Source: Oscillospiraceae bacterium (GTDB lineage Bacteria; Bacillota; Clostridia; Oscillospirales; Oscillospiraceae). From it: a DNA stretch of 40,639 bases. This document shows, piece after piece, positions 32,630 to 39,541 of this stretch. Made by a program: the position numbers and the translations under genes. The stretch's first letter is position 1. Each line of letters begins with the position of its first letter. The stretch lies in assembly GCA_031260605.1 (NCBI GenBank), contig JAISLF010000007.1, forward strand, positions 1-40,639. The letters run 5' to 3'. The notes below the pieces were generated by a model. It worked only from the letters and a program-made list of their open reading frames with translations. It ran no database searches and was not told the origin of the DNA.

Positions 32630-33603
32630 GCAGAATTTTATATTATTTCGGACTCATACAGTTGTTGCTCCTTCAAGTGTTCGTATTCAAAACAAAAACC
32701 TATTATGAGGATAATAAGAAGCCAGACAAAGACGTTAAGGGCAGCTTCATAATTATTTCAAATCATCGTTCGGTTTTTGACGGTATGGTTATTGCTCTTA
32801 AGTTTTTTTCCAAAAGACTGCACTTCTTGGCTACCGATTTTTACGGTAATAAGCGAAAAATACTAAAGTTCTTAGTAATCGTGGCCGGAGGGATTTTTGT
32901 CAGTGAGGACGGGCGCAGCTTTGGTTTTATATCAAAAAGCGAGCGGATAGCTGCAAGAGGCAGACCCATTTTGATGTTTCCCGAAGGCGGGTTTAAGTTT
33001 ACATACGAGCCCGCAAAATTTTCAGCAGGGTATATAGCGCTTGCTGTAAAGCTGGGCGTAAGGATTGTTCCGGTTGTAAACGATCTAAATTACGGGCTTT
33101 TTAGAAGAGTGCACATACTAATCGGAAACAGCATAGATTTATCAGATTACTCTGGAGAAAAGCTTACCTCTGCAAAGCTAAATGAAATAAATGATGAAAT
33201 ACGCAATAAATATATGCTGCTTTTTTATAAATTGAAAAGAAAGAAGGCAGAACGAATTTCCAATAAATATGCTTTCATTTCTCCAAAAGCCGGAGACGTT
33301 GTTCGCATTCATTGCGGTACTCACTACCATTACGGCGTATATCTAAATGTAAACGAAGTAATTCAATTTGGCCGCGCCGTGAATGAAGCCGGAGAAAATA
33401 TAGTCGTCAATTCTGTTTGTTTGAAGGAATTTTGCGGGGCTAAAATCTTTGAAGTGCGCACGCTTAAAAAAAGCGAAAGCAGGTTCAAGCGCAACGCAGA
33501 TGAAATAGAGAAGTATGCAAAATCGTGTATTGGTCAGACCGGATACAGCATTGCAAACAATAATTGCTTGGACTTTGCAAACAGAATAACATTAAAAATT
33601 TAG
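32626..33603 (+). CDS. PlsC-type acyltransferase fused to an LRAT-like thiol acyltransferase domain
   Basis: 325 residues. After an N-terminal hydrophobic stretch, residues 40-200 are a PlsC/LPLAT domain with the catalytic HX4D motif at H47-D52 (NHRSVFDG) and the FPEGG motif at 118-122. After a basic linker (200-218), residues 219-325 resemble lecithin:retinol acyltransferase/HRASLS-type domains: GDVVRIH at 223-229, HYGVYL with H235, and NNNCLDFANR with Cys314 as putative nucleophile. The second conserved His is Gln247 (VIQF). LRAT-fold enzymes move acyl chains from phospholipids to alcohols or amines through an acyl-Cys. I know of no described PlsC-LRAT enzyme. GTG start overlaps the ligase stop, so the two are coupled. 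Confidence 0.8.
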   Translation: MSRILYYFGLIQLLLLQVFVFKTKTYYEDNKKPDKDVKGSFIIISNHRSVFDGMVIALKFFSKRLHFLATDFYGNKRKILKFLVIVAGGIFVSEDGRSFGFISKSERIAARGRPILMFPEGGFKFTYEPAKFSAGYIALAVKLGVRIVPVVNDLNYGLFRRVHILIGNSIDLSDYSGEKLTSAKLNEINDEIRNKYMLLFYKLKRKKAERISNKYAFISPKAGDVVRIHCGTHYHYGVYLNVNEVIQFGRAVNEAGENIVVNSVCLKEFCGAKIFEVRTLKKSESRFKRNADEIEKYAKSCIGQTGYSIANNNCLDFANRITLKI

Positions 33604-33616
33604 GAGAATGAATTGT

Positions 33617-34552
33617 ATGGGATCTAATTATGTAATTTTAGGAGATATGTCTTTCGATCTATCCCCCGAGCTGCGGCAACGCTTCGGGGTTGACGGATAT
33701 TTTAAAGGTCATTTAAGCACCCCCGAAGCAGACGATATTGAAGGAAGACTTGATTTAAGCGACGCCGAGCTTGATGAGTTTTACGCGTCATTAAAGGCAA
33801 ACAAAAACAAATATAAAACAGCTGCGGCGGGCGTTGATGAAATTGTTTTGTATTTTGAAACCTTCCTGCAGCAGGGAAATGATATTTTAGCTTTAAGTAT
33901 TTCAAGCAAGCTCAGTACTACATTTAATATAATGGAACGCGCCAAAGAACGCGCGTGTGAAAAATACCCCGAGCGAAAGGTAATTATCGTTGACACTTTG
34001 AAATTCTCGGTCGCTATCGGACTTCTGACCGTCAGAGCCTGCGAGTTTCGTGCGATGGGTTACTCATTAGAGCAAAACGCGGAAAAGTTAGACGAAATAA
34101 AGAAAACGCTTCATCAAATGGGTTCGGTTGACGATCTGTTCTGGGTGGCTTCAAAAGGTAGAATTTCGCACGCAAAGGCATTTTTCGGCACCATTGCAGG
34201 AATCAAATCCATGGGCGATTTTGATGCCGACGGCTTGGTGACGGCATTAGCTAAAGTAAGCGGATATGAAAAGGTTTACAAAACAATAATTGAATATATT
34301 AAAAAGACAATAAAATCAGCAAGCGAGCAAATTGTTTTTGTCGCTCATTCCGCAAGGCGGGAGCAGGCTGAAATTTTAGCTTCCGAAATCAGAGCAAAAA
34401 TCAAACCCAAAGAGGTCATTGTTTGCAACATATATCCGATGAGCGGTATAAACGCAGGTCCGGGACTGCTTGCCGCATACTATTTCGGAACAGAAATAAC
34501 AGACCTGAAGTATGAGAAAGACGTCATAAACGAGATAATAAAAAATTTATGA
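33617..34552 (+). CDS. DegV family (FakB-like) fatty-acid-binding protein, divergent
   Basis: 311 residues. DegV/FakB proteins enclose a fatty acid whose carboxylate is phosphorylated by FakA. Family blocks are in order but altered: KTAAAG at 67-72 (usually TSqPS), SISSKLSTTFN at 94-104 (usually SSxLSGTy), VDTLKFSVAIGL near 125, GRISHAKAF at 181-189, and GINAGPGLLAAYYFG at 277-291. The last normally reads HxGPG; the His is replaced by Asn279. ATG 33617 is chosen because AGGAG lies ten bases upstream; an ATG at 33608 is only one base from it. Probably the partner of the FakA-like kinase three genes upstream. It ends in an ATGA overlap with the hydrolase. Confidence 0.87.
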   Translation: MGSNYVILGDMSFDLSPELRQRFGVDGYFKGHLSTPEADDIEGRLDLSDAELDEFYASLKANKNKYKTAAAGVDEIVLYFETFLQQGNDILALSISSKLSTTFNIMERAKERACEKYPERKVIIVDTLKFSVAIGLLTVRACEFRAMGYSLEQNAEKLDEIKKTLHQMGSVDDLFWVASKGRISHAKAFFGTIAGIKSMGDFDADGLVTALAKVSGYEKVYKTIIEYIKKTIKSASEQIVFVAHSARREQAEILASEIRAKIKPKEVIVCNIYPMSGINAGPGLLAAYYFGTEITDLKYEKDVINEIIKNL

Positions 34553-35535
34553 GCTTGTCAATTGTCACACTGAATAATCCTTGGGTCATTGCCGCCATTG
34601 CGTTGTTAGCTGCGGGCGCTGTAGTTATGTTCATTGCAACACCCATTGCAATTTTCTGCAACACCATGTATCGAAACCCGAAAAAGAAAAGAACAAGAGA
34701 ATGCACAAACACGAAAGATGAACAGCAAATGCGGATGTTTGAAGAGGGAATAATTTGGGCTAACCAATACAAGGACAAAACGGAGCGTCTGCACATTGTA
34801 AATGATGGGCTTAATTTATACGGTGAATATATAAATTTCGGGTTTGATAAATGTGCGGTGATTTTGCAGGGACGAACCGAATCCTTGCTCTACTCTTACT
34901 ATTTTGCCGACGTTTACGCCAAAAACGGTTTTAATATTTTAGTTGTCGATGTCAGGGCGCACGGGCTTAGTGACGGAAAATATCAAACGGCAGGCATTAA
35001 GGAAAGCGACGATTTAGTTCTATGGATTAAGCTGATTAATGAAAACTATGCCGTAACCGATTTCACGATTCACGGCGTTTGCGTCGGCGGCGCAACAGCA
35101 GTTTATACATATGTTAAGCTAAAAAATGACGGTGTCAATTTAATTAAAAGCATAGTGACTGACGGACTGTTTCAAAGCTGGCGCGAAATTTTCAAGCAGA
35201 ACTTCAAAATGCGCAACAAGCCTGTTTTCCCTATCCTGCAATTAACTTTTTTTATTGCTTTCGTGCTTGCTAAGGTTAGGCTTTTCGAGGAAACACCACA
35301 AAAATATATGAGATATATTGACATTCCGATTATGTTTATTTGGAGTTCTAAGGATATTTTTTGCGGTAAATCAAAATGCGAGGAGCTATTTGAAGCGTGT
35401 GCGTCAAAAAACAAGGAGCTTTGTTTTTTTCCGGAGGGCAGACACTCTCATGTACGGTCCACTCAAGAAGCGGAGTATGATAAAGTCATTGCAAAATTCT
35501 TGCAAAAAATAAATAACAAACAGGAGGCTATTTAA
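34549..35535 (+). CDS. Membrane-anchored alpha/beta hydrolase with Cys nucleophile
   Basis: 328 residues. One N-terminal membrane segment (about 11-37), then an alpha/beta-hydrolase domain from residue 80: VVDVRAHGLSDGKY at 132-145, nucleophile elbow HGVCVGG at 175-181, acid SSKD at 266-269, and His in GRHSHVRS (H299 or H301). Relatives with this DxRxHGxS layout normally have GVSMG; here Ser is Cys178, as in dienelactone hydrolases. Likely an esterase, thioesterase or acyltransferase acting on lipids at the membrane, given its neighbours (inference). Four-base overlap with the FakB-like gene; one base separates it from the next. Confidence 0.83.
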   Translation: MSLSIVTLNNPWVIAAIALLAAGAVVMFIATPIAIFCNTMYRNPKKKRTRECTNTKDEQQMRMFEEGIIWANQYKDKTERLHIVNDGLNLYGEYINFGFDKCAVILQGRTESLLYSYYFADVYAKNGFNILVVDVRAHGLSDGKYQTAGIKESDDLVLWIKLINENYAVTDFTIHGVCVGGATAVYTYVKLKNDGVNLIKSIVTDGLFQSWREIFKQNFKMRNKPVFPILQLTFFIAFVLAKVRLFEETPQKYMRYIDIPIMFIWSSKDIFCGKSKCEELFEACASKNKELCFFPEGRHSHVRSTQEAEYDKVIAKFLQKINNKQEAI

Positions 35536-35536
35536 T

Positions 35537-36067
35537 ATGTTGTGTACTATATGTGGCAAACAGAATCAGGATGACGCCGTTTTTTGCAGCTCGTGCGGTG
35601 CAAAAATCGGAACGCAAAATTCATATCAATGGCAGCAGGGTAATAATCAGGCCTTTACAGCGGCGGCTTCTATTACATTAAACTCTATGCCGCCCGCTAC
35701 GTTAAATCCGGCGGACATAGCTATGTTCAAGGTTAAAAAGACCGGAATCGCCGTGGAAATGGATGGTGTATGGGGCGAAAAAACGTTTATCTATTTGAAT
35801 CCGCAGGAGATGTATGAAGATTGCAATGCGATGTTTGCGGCGCTTCAGCAGATAACCAAGGGTATGGTCGTACAACTAAAGTCAGAAGGCGGACCGGTTG
35901 TGCCGATATACCGAATTAACAAGGTTTATGCTAATGATTGGTGGAAGAGGCTTGAGATCGACATTGAAGGAGCCGGCAGGCAATGGTTTCAATATCCTGA
36001 CAAGAATGCGCTAAATGCTGACTATACTACGCTTATGAATCAAATGCGTAGCGGTCAACAGCAATAA
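35537..36067 (+). CDS. Zinc-ribbon protein of unknown function
   Basis: 176 residues. An N-terminal four-cysteine zinc ribbon (C3, C6, C17, C20: LCTICGKQ...FCSSCGAKIG) is followed by a Gln/Asn-rich linker and a compact beta-rich domain (about 55-165) with KKTGIAVEMDGVWGEKTF and YANDWWKRLEIDIEGAGRQW, which I do not recognise. No membrane segment. GGAGG lies upstream of ATG. It shares the ribbon design, spacing FCSSCGA and the YQWQ linker with the next gene, suggesting that the two work together or arose by ribbon duplication. Small zinc-ribbon proteins of this kind are often membrane- or envelope-associated in Firmicutes. Confidence 0.78.
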   Translation: MLCTICGKQNQDDAVFCSSCGAKIGTQNSYQWQQGNNQAFTAAASITLNSMPPATLNPADIAMFKVKKTGIAVEMDGVWGEKTFIYLNPQEMYEDCNAMFAALQQITKGMVVQLKSEGGPVVPIYRINKVYANDWWKRLEIDIEGAGRQWFQYPDKNALNADYTTLMNQMRSGQQQ

Positions 36068-36091
36068 ATAAAAAAATTGAGGTGAATTAAT

Positions 36092-36541
36092 ATGTATTGT
36101 CAAAAATGTGGAAATGAAATTAAATTAGGCGGCGGTTTTTGCAGCTCGTGCGGTGCAGCGATTGAGCCGCAACAGCAATATCAGAGTCAACCCGAAGTAA
36201 ATTCGGAAAATTCTTATCAATGGCAACCCTCTGATAATCAAAGTTATGCGCCTTCGTCACAAACAGAAATCGAATACGGAGAATCCAAATCGTCTACTTC
36301 ATTGACTATGGGTATTCTCAGCATTGTTTTGTGCTGGCTTTTTGGTATTCCGGGTATTGTTTTAGGCACTCTTGCTATATCAAACGGAAAAATAGCGCGG
36401 CAAACACTCGATGAAAGTCATTACTCCTATTGGAGCGCATTAGCGGGTATAATTACAGGCGGCATTGGATTAGCACTCTCAATAATTTTCACAATTAGTT
36501 TTTTGATTAGCTTCATTGCGGGGGTGTCATGGTCTTTCTGA
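36092..36541 (+). CDS. Zinc-ribbon, DUF4190-type membrane protein
   Basis: 149 residues. N-terminal zinc ribbon (C3, C6, C17, C20), a Gln/Ser-rich linker (25-70) with SYQWQ as in the previous gene, then two membrane helices (about 73-97 and 112-145) with GILSIVLCWLFGIPGIVLGTLAISNGKIAR between, the DUF4190 pattern. Function is unknown; such proteins may be membrane scaffolds. GAGGTGAA precedes ATG 36092. Sits between the hydrolase/ribbon genes and the glycosyltransferases in the same unit. Confidence 0.8.
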   Translation: MYCQKCGNEIKLGGGFCSSCGAAIEPQQQYQSQPEVNSENSYQWQPSDNQSYAPSSQTEIEYGESKSSTSLTMGILSIVLCWLFGIPGIVLGTLAISNGKIARQTLDESHYSYWSALAGIITGGIGLALSIIFTISFLISFIAGVSWSF

Positions 36542-36557
36542 TGAGAGACCCGCGAAA

Positions 36558-37661
36558 ATGCAAAAAAGAATTTTGATTTTAACCACCGGAAACGGTGGAG
36601 GGCACAGGAGCAGCTCTGACGCCATAAAAAGTGCGCTGTTAGAGCTGCTCCCAAATGCGGATGTTAATGCTTATGACGCTATGGAGTTTATGCCCGGATA
36701 TTCCAGTAATGAACAAGGATATATTTCATTAACTTCTCGTTACAGACTGCTTTGGAAGGTGTTTTTTGAAATCACATCCTTTTTCAAAGGGATCTCGAAC
36801 CTTGTTCTCTCTAAACCCATTTATAAGCGTTTCAGAAGGTTTGTTTTAGACTATAAGCCCGATGTAATTTTATCTGTTCATCCCTGCTTCGTCGGAAGCG
36901 TTAATATATGTCTGAAGAAAATGAAACTATCTATTCCGTTTTGCACCTGCATTATAGACTTAGTTAAGCATTCATACCTTTGGCATGATAAAAAATGCGA
37001 AATCACGTTTGTGCCAACATCTCAAATGTATGATTTGCTTTTGAAAAAAGGTTTCGAAAAAGAAAAGTTGGTTCATTCCGGTTTTCCGATAAATGAAAGC
37101 TTTAATAAGATAAACAAGAATCCGAGAACGGAAATTTCAGTTCCTAATGTCTTAATGGTCAGCCCCAGTCTAAAAAGTGATAAAGTAACGCTGGATTTAA
37201 TTTTGACGACACTTAAGCATAATGTTAATTTAACGGTTGTTACGGGGAGCAATGAAAAGCTCAAGGAATATCTCGATAAAAAGCTAATTGGCACAAATAA
37301 CGTCACTGTGCTTGGCTACGTTCGCGATATGGACAAGCGGCTCTCTGATGCCGATGTGTTAATCGCAAAGGCAGGTCCGAATATGATTTTGGAAGCAGTG
37401 AAAATGTGCGTTCCGATTTTAATTACGGGGCACATTTTAGGGCAGGAGGAGAGAAACTATCAATACATCGTTGAGAATGGATATGGTTTTAAGTGCGACT
37501 CTCCAAAAGAATTAAGCGATGCATTAACTCGGCTTTTTGCAAACGACTATGAACTGTTAAAAAAGACTTCACGCAATGAACAAGGCTGCAATGATACCTC
37601 CGGTGCCAAGGTTGTTGCGGAGCATTTATTGAAAACGCTCAACAAAGTACCAAACTATTAA
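36558..37661 (+). CDS. MGDG-synthase/UgtP-type diacylglycerol glycosyltransferase
   Basis: 367 residues, GT28 family with MGDG_synth N-terminal domain. GNGGGH at 11-16 with the conserved His begins the acceptor-side domain; FTIVTDL-like CTCIIDLVKHSYLWH near 135 and the C-terminal donor-binding AKAGPNMILEA near 285 (usually KPGG...EA) complete it. Relatives transfer glucose or galactose to diacylglycerol at the inner membrane face, making membrane glycolipids and teichoic-acid anchors. ATG 36558 is preferred, as homology starts there; the longer frame from 36516 overlaps the previous gene. In context it would glycosylate the lipid made by the acyltransferases of this unit. Confidence 0.87.
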   Translation: MQKRILILTTGNGGGHRSSSDAIKSALLELLPNADVNAYDAMEFMPGYSSNEQGYISLTSRYRLLWKVFFEITSFFKGISNLVLSKPIYKRFRRFVLDYKPDVILSVHPCFVGSVNICLKKMKLSIPFCTCIIDLVKHSYLWHDKKCEITFVPTSQMYDLLLKKGFEKEKLVHSGFPINESFNKINKNPRTEISVPNVLMVSPSLKSDKVTLDLILTTLKHNVNLTVVTGSNEKLKEYLDKKLIGTNNVTVLGYVRDMDKRLSDADVLIAKAGPNMILEAVKMCVPILITGHILGQEERNYQYIVENGYGFKCDSPKELSDALTRLFANDYELLKKTSRNEQGCNDTSGAKVVAEHLLKTLNKVPNY

Positions 37662-37685
37662 GACTCCCTTATCAAAGAGGTTATT

Positions 37686-39023
37686 ATGGAATATGCAGCA
37701 AAACTGACTCTTGAAATATATCTGTGGTTTTGCATTGTGGCACTAATAGCGTATTTGCCTCGTATCGGCTATTTCTTTGTAGCCTTCAAAAAGCAAAAAA
37801 GACTTGTCAATCTCAAAAAGAATAAAATCGCAGTCATCCTTCCCGCAAGGGGCGAAAGTTCGATAATTTCTCATTGCCTTGATTCGCTATCCGCTCAGAC
37901 CTATGACCCGCACTGTTTCGATGTGCACATCGTTATTGCGGACGAAGCTGACTCCACCATGGAAATTGCCGCCGCTTATGAACGCACTTATGTGACAGTA
38001 GTAAGCGAGCAAACCTGCAAGGGTAATGCGCTGGACGGCGTTTTGAAAAAAATTCTAACCGAATCCCCCGACAAGTACGATGCGTTTTTAATTGTAGATG
38101 CAGACAGCCTTGCCGCTCCCGATTTGTTGGAAGAAATGAATAACGCACTCAGCAGCGGCAAACAGATTATCTGCGGCAAAAAGCTCGTGAAAAATTGGCA
38201 AAGCAGCCTCCGCGATTCGCGCTCGTTTGTTTCAAACTGCACCGCGCTTACATGGACCCAGATAGACGAACTTGGAAATCGCGCCCGCAATGCTCTTGAT
38301 ATACCTATCACTATGATTGGCAATGGTATGCTGGTGCGTGCAGACATTATTAAAGAAAACAACGGCTGGCCATATTGCGGTCTTACTGAGGATTACGAGA
38401 TGACCGCAGACGCTATAGTGCAGGGTTGGTCATCAATGTATTACTCGTATGCCAAAGTGTATACCGAGGAAGCGACCGATACAAAAACAGCGTTTAAGCG
38501 TAAGATGCGCTGGGTCAAGGGCTATGCTGAATGTCAGCGGGAATACCACAAAAGAATCGTCCAAAAAACATTTTCCGGGGGCATAAAGTGGCGGAATTTC
38601 GACTTTATGTATAGTACATATCCCGCATATACATTCTTTGGCGTTTCCGCTGTTGCAACAATATTCGGAATCGTCACCACCGTGTTTTCGCTTTTGGGTA
38701 AAGCGGTCACTCTTGCGACGGCGCTGCGTATGGCGTTGGTTCCGCTTGCGTTTATTTACGGAACTTTGTTTGCCTTCACGTTAGCGGCACTCCTTGCCGA
38801 TTGGCGCAACATAAAGATTCCGCTGCACGAAAAATTGACGGTATTGTTTTTTAATCCTATATATATGTTCGGGTATTCCCGGATTTTTATCACCGCATTT
38901 TTGACAAATTTCGATTATTATAAATGGGAGCCCACTGTTAGAATCCCTTTTGAGACGGTACAAATCCCGTTTTTTGTTGACAATTCTTCTGATGACGGAA
39001 ATGAAAGGGCACATTTGCAGTGA
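37686..39023 (+). CDS. Membrane GT2 glycosyltransferase (processive-type)
   Basis: 445 residues. One N-terminal membrane helix (12-33), a GT2 domain with PARGESSIISHCLDSL at 53-68, DxD at 138-140 (VDAD), the general base region LTEDYEM at 233-239 and RW at 275-276 (KMRWVKG), then about four helices (305-410). This resembles hyaluronan/cellulose-synthase-like and lipid-glycosylating enzymes with a membrane pore or lipid acceptor. AGAGG precedes ATG 37686; 24 bp behind the UgtP-like gene. Probably extends the glycan on the lipid made by the upstream enzymes. Confidence 0.88.
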   Translation: MEYAAKLTLEIYLWFCIVALIAYLPRIGYFFVAFKKQKRLVNLKKNKIAVILPARGESSIISHCLDSLSAQTYDPHCFDVHIVIADEADSTMEIAAAYERTYVTVVSEQTCKGNALDGVLKKILTESPDKYDAFLIVDADSLAAPDLLEEMNNALSSGKQIICGKKLVKNWQSSLRDSRSFVSNCTALTWTQIDELGNRARNALDIPITMIGNGMLVRADIIKENNGWPYCGLTEDYEMTADAIVQGWSSMYYSYAKVYTEEATDTKTAFKRKMRWVKGYAECQREYHKRIVQKTFSGGIKWRNFDFMYSTYPAYTFFGVSAVATIFGIVTTVFSLLGKAVTLATALRMALVPLAFIYGTLFAFTLAALLADWRNIKIPLHEKLTVLFFNPIYMFGYSRIFITAFLTNFDYYKWEPTVRIPFETVQIPFFVDNSSDDGNERAHLQ

Positions 39024-39100
39024 GTATTATGAAAGCATAACTCAGTCAAACAATCCGGACAAACTTATAATTATGAAAATATGTTCTTGGAGGTTGTATA

Positions 39101-39307
39101 ATGGACATCAGCTATAATAAATTATGGAAGCTATTGATTGATAAGGGAATGAACAAAATACAGTTAGGTGTCGCGACCGGCATAAGCACCAGCACAATAT
39201 CAAAATTGGGCAAGAATGAAACAGTAAATATGGAATCTATGATGAAGATTTGCATGGCGCTTGACTGTGATATAGGCGATATAGTAGAACGAGCAGACAA
39301 AAAATAA
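39101..39307 (+). CDS. Small Xre-family (Cro/C1-type) regulator
   Basis: 68 residues, entirely a helix-turn-helix domain: MNKIQLGVATGISTSTISKL at 17-36 and the closing helix MMKICMALDCDIGDIVE typical of the YdaS/Cro/C1 short regulators. GGAGG lies seven bases before ATG. It is 77 bp after the GT2 gene, so it may be the last gene of the lipid unit and regulate it, or have its own promoter; the sequence does not decide. Confidence 0.88.
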   Translation: MDISYNKLWKLLIDKGMNKIQLGVATGISTSTISKLGKNETVNMESMMKICMALDCDIGDIVERADKK

Positions 39308-39325
39308 GGTATTATGTTTTCACAG

Positions 39326-39362
39326 AAAAGCAGGGCTGAGATAAATCTCAGCCCTGCTTTTT
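39326..39362 (+). terminator. Rho-independent terminator closing the lipid cluster
   Basis: GCAGGGCTGAGA (39330-39341) pairs with TCTCAGCCCTGC (39346-39357), loop TAAA, flanked by AAAA and TTTTT. A 12-bp GC-rich stem and T-run make this the strongest plus-strand terminator in the window. Confidence 0.92.
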
Positions 39363-39453
39363 CATCCGCAGATTTGCGATTTCGGGCGCAAAATATTACA
39401 ACATTCTCTTAGCTCACTGCTTTGTTGCGGGACATTCCCAACACACAAAACGA

Positions 39454-39481
39454 CGTGCTCACCTGTTAACAGGTGAGCACG
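39454..39481 (-). terminator. 28-bp perfect palindrome, probable terminator of the SLH gene
   Basis: CGTGCTCACCTGTT followed directly by its complement gives a perfect 28-bp palindrome; the RNA would close a TTAA loop. CGACG/CGTCG arms continue outside across a short bulge. On the minus strand it is followed by TCGTTTTG, so it can end transcription of the SLH gene 60 bp upstream. An alternative is a protein-binding site. Confidence 0.6.
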
Positions 39482-39541
39482 CCGTTCGTCGTACATCCGT
39501 CCGTTTAGTCCGGGACCGGATTTTGCAAAGCCTTTACCGTA

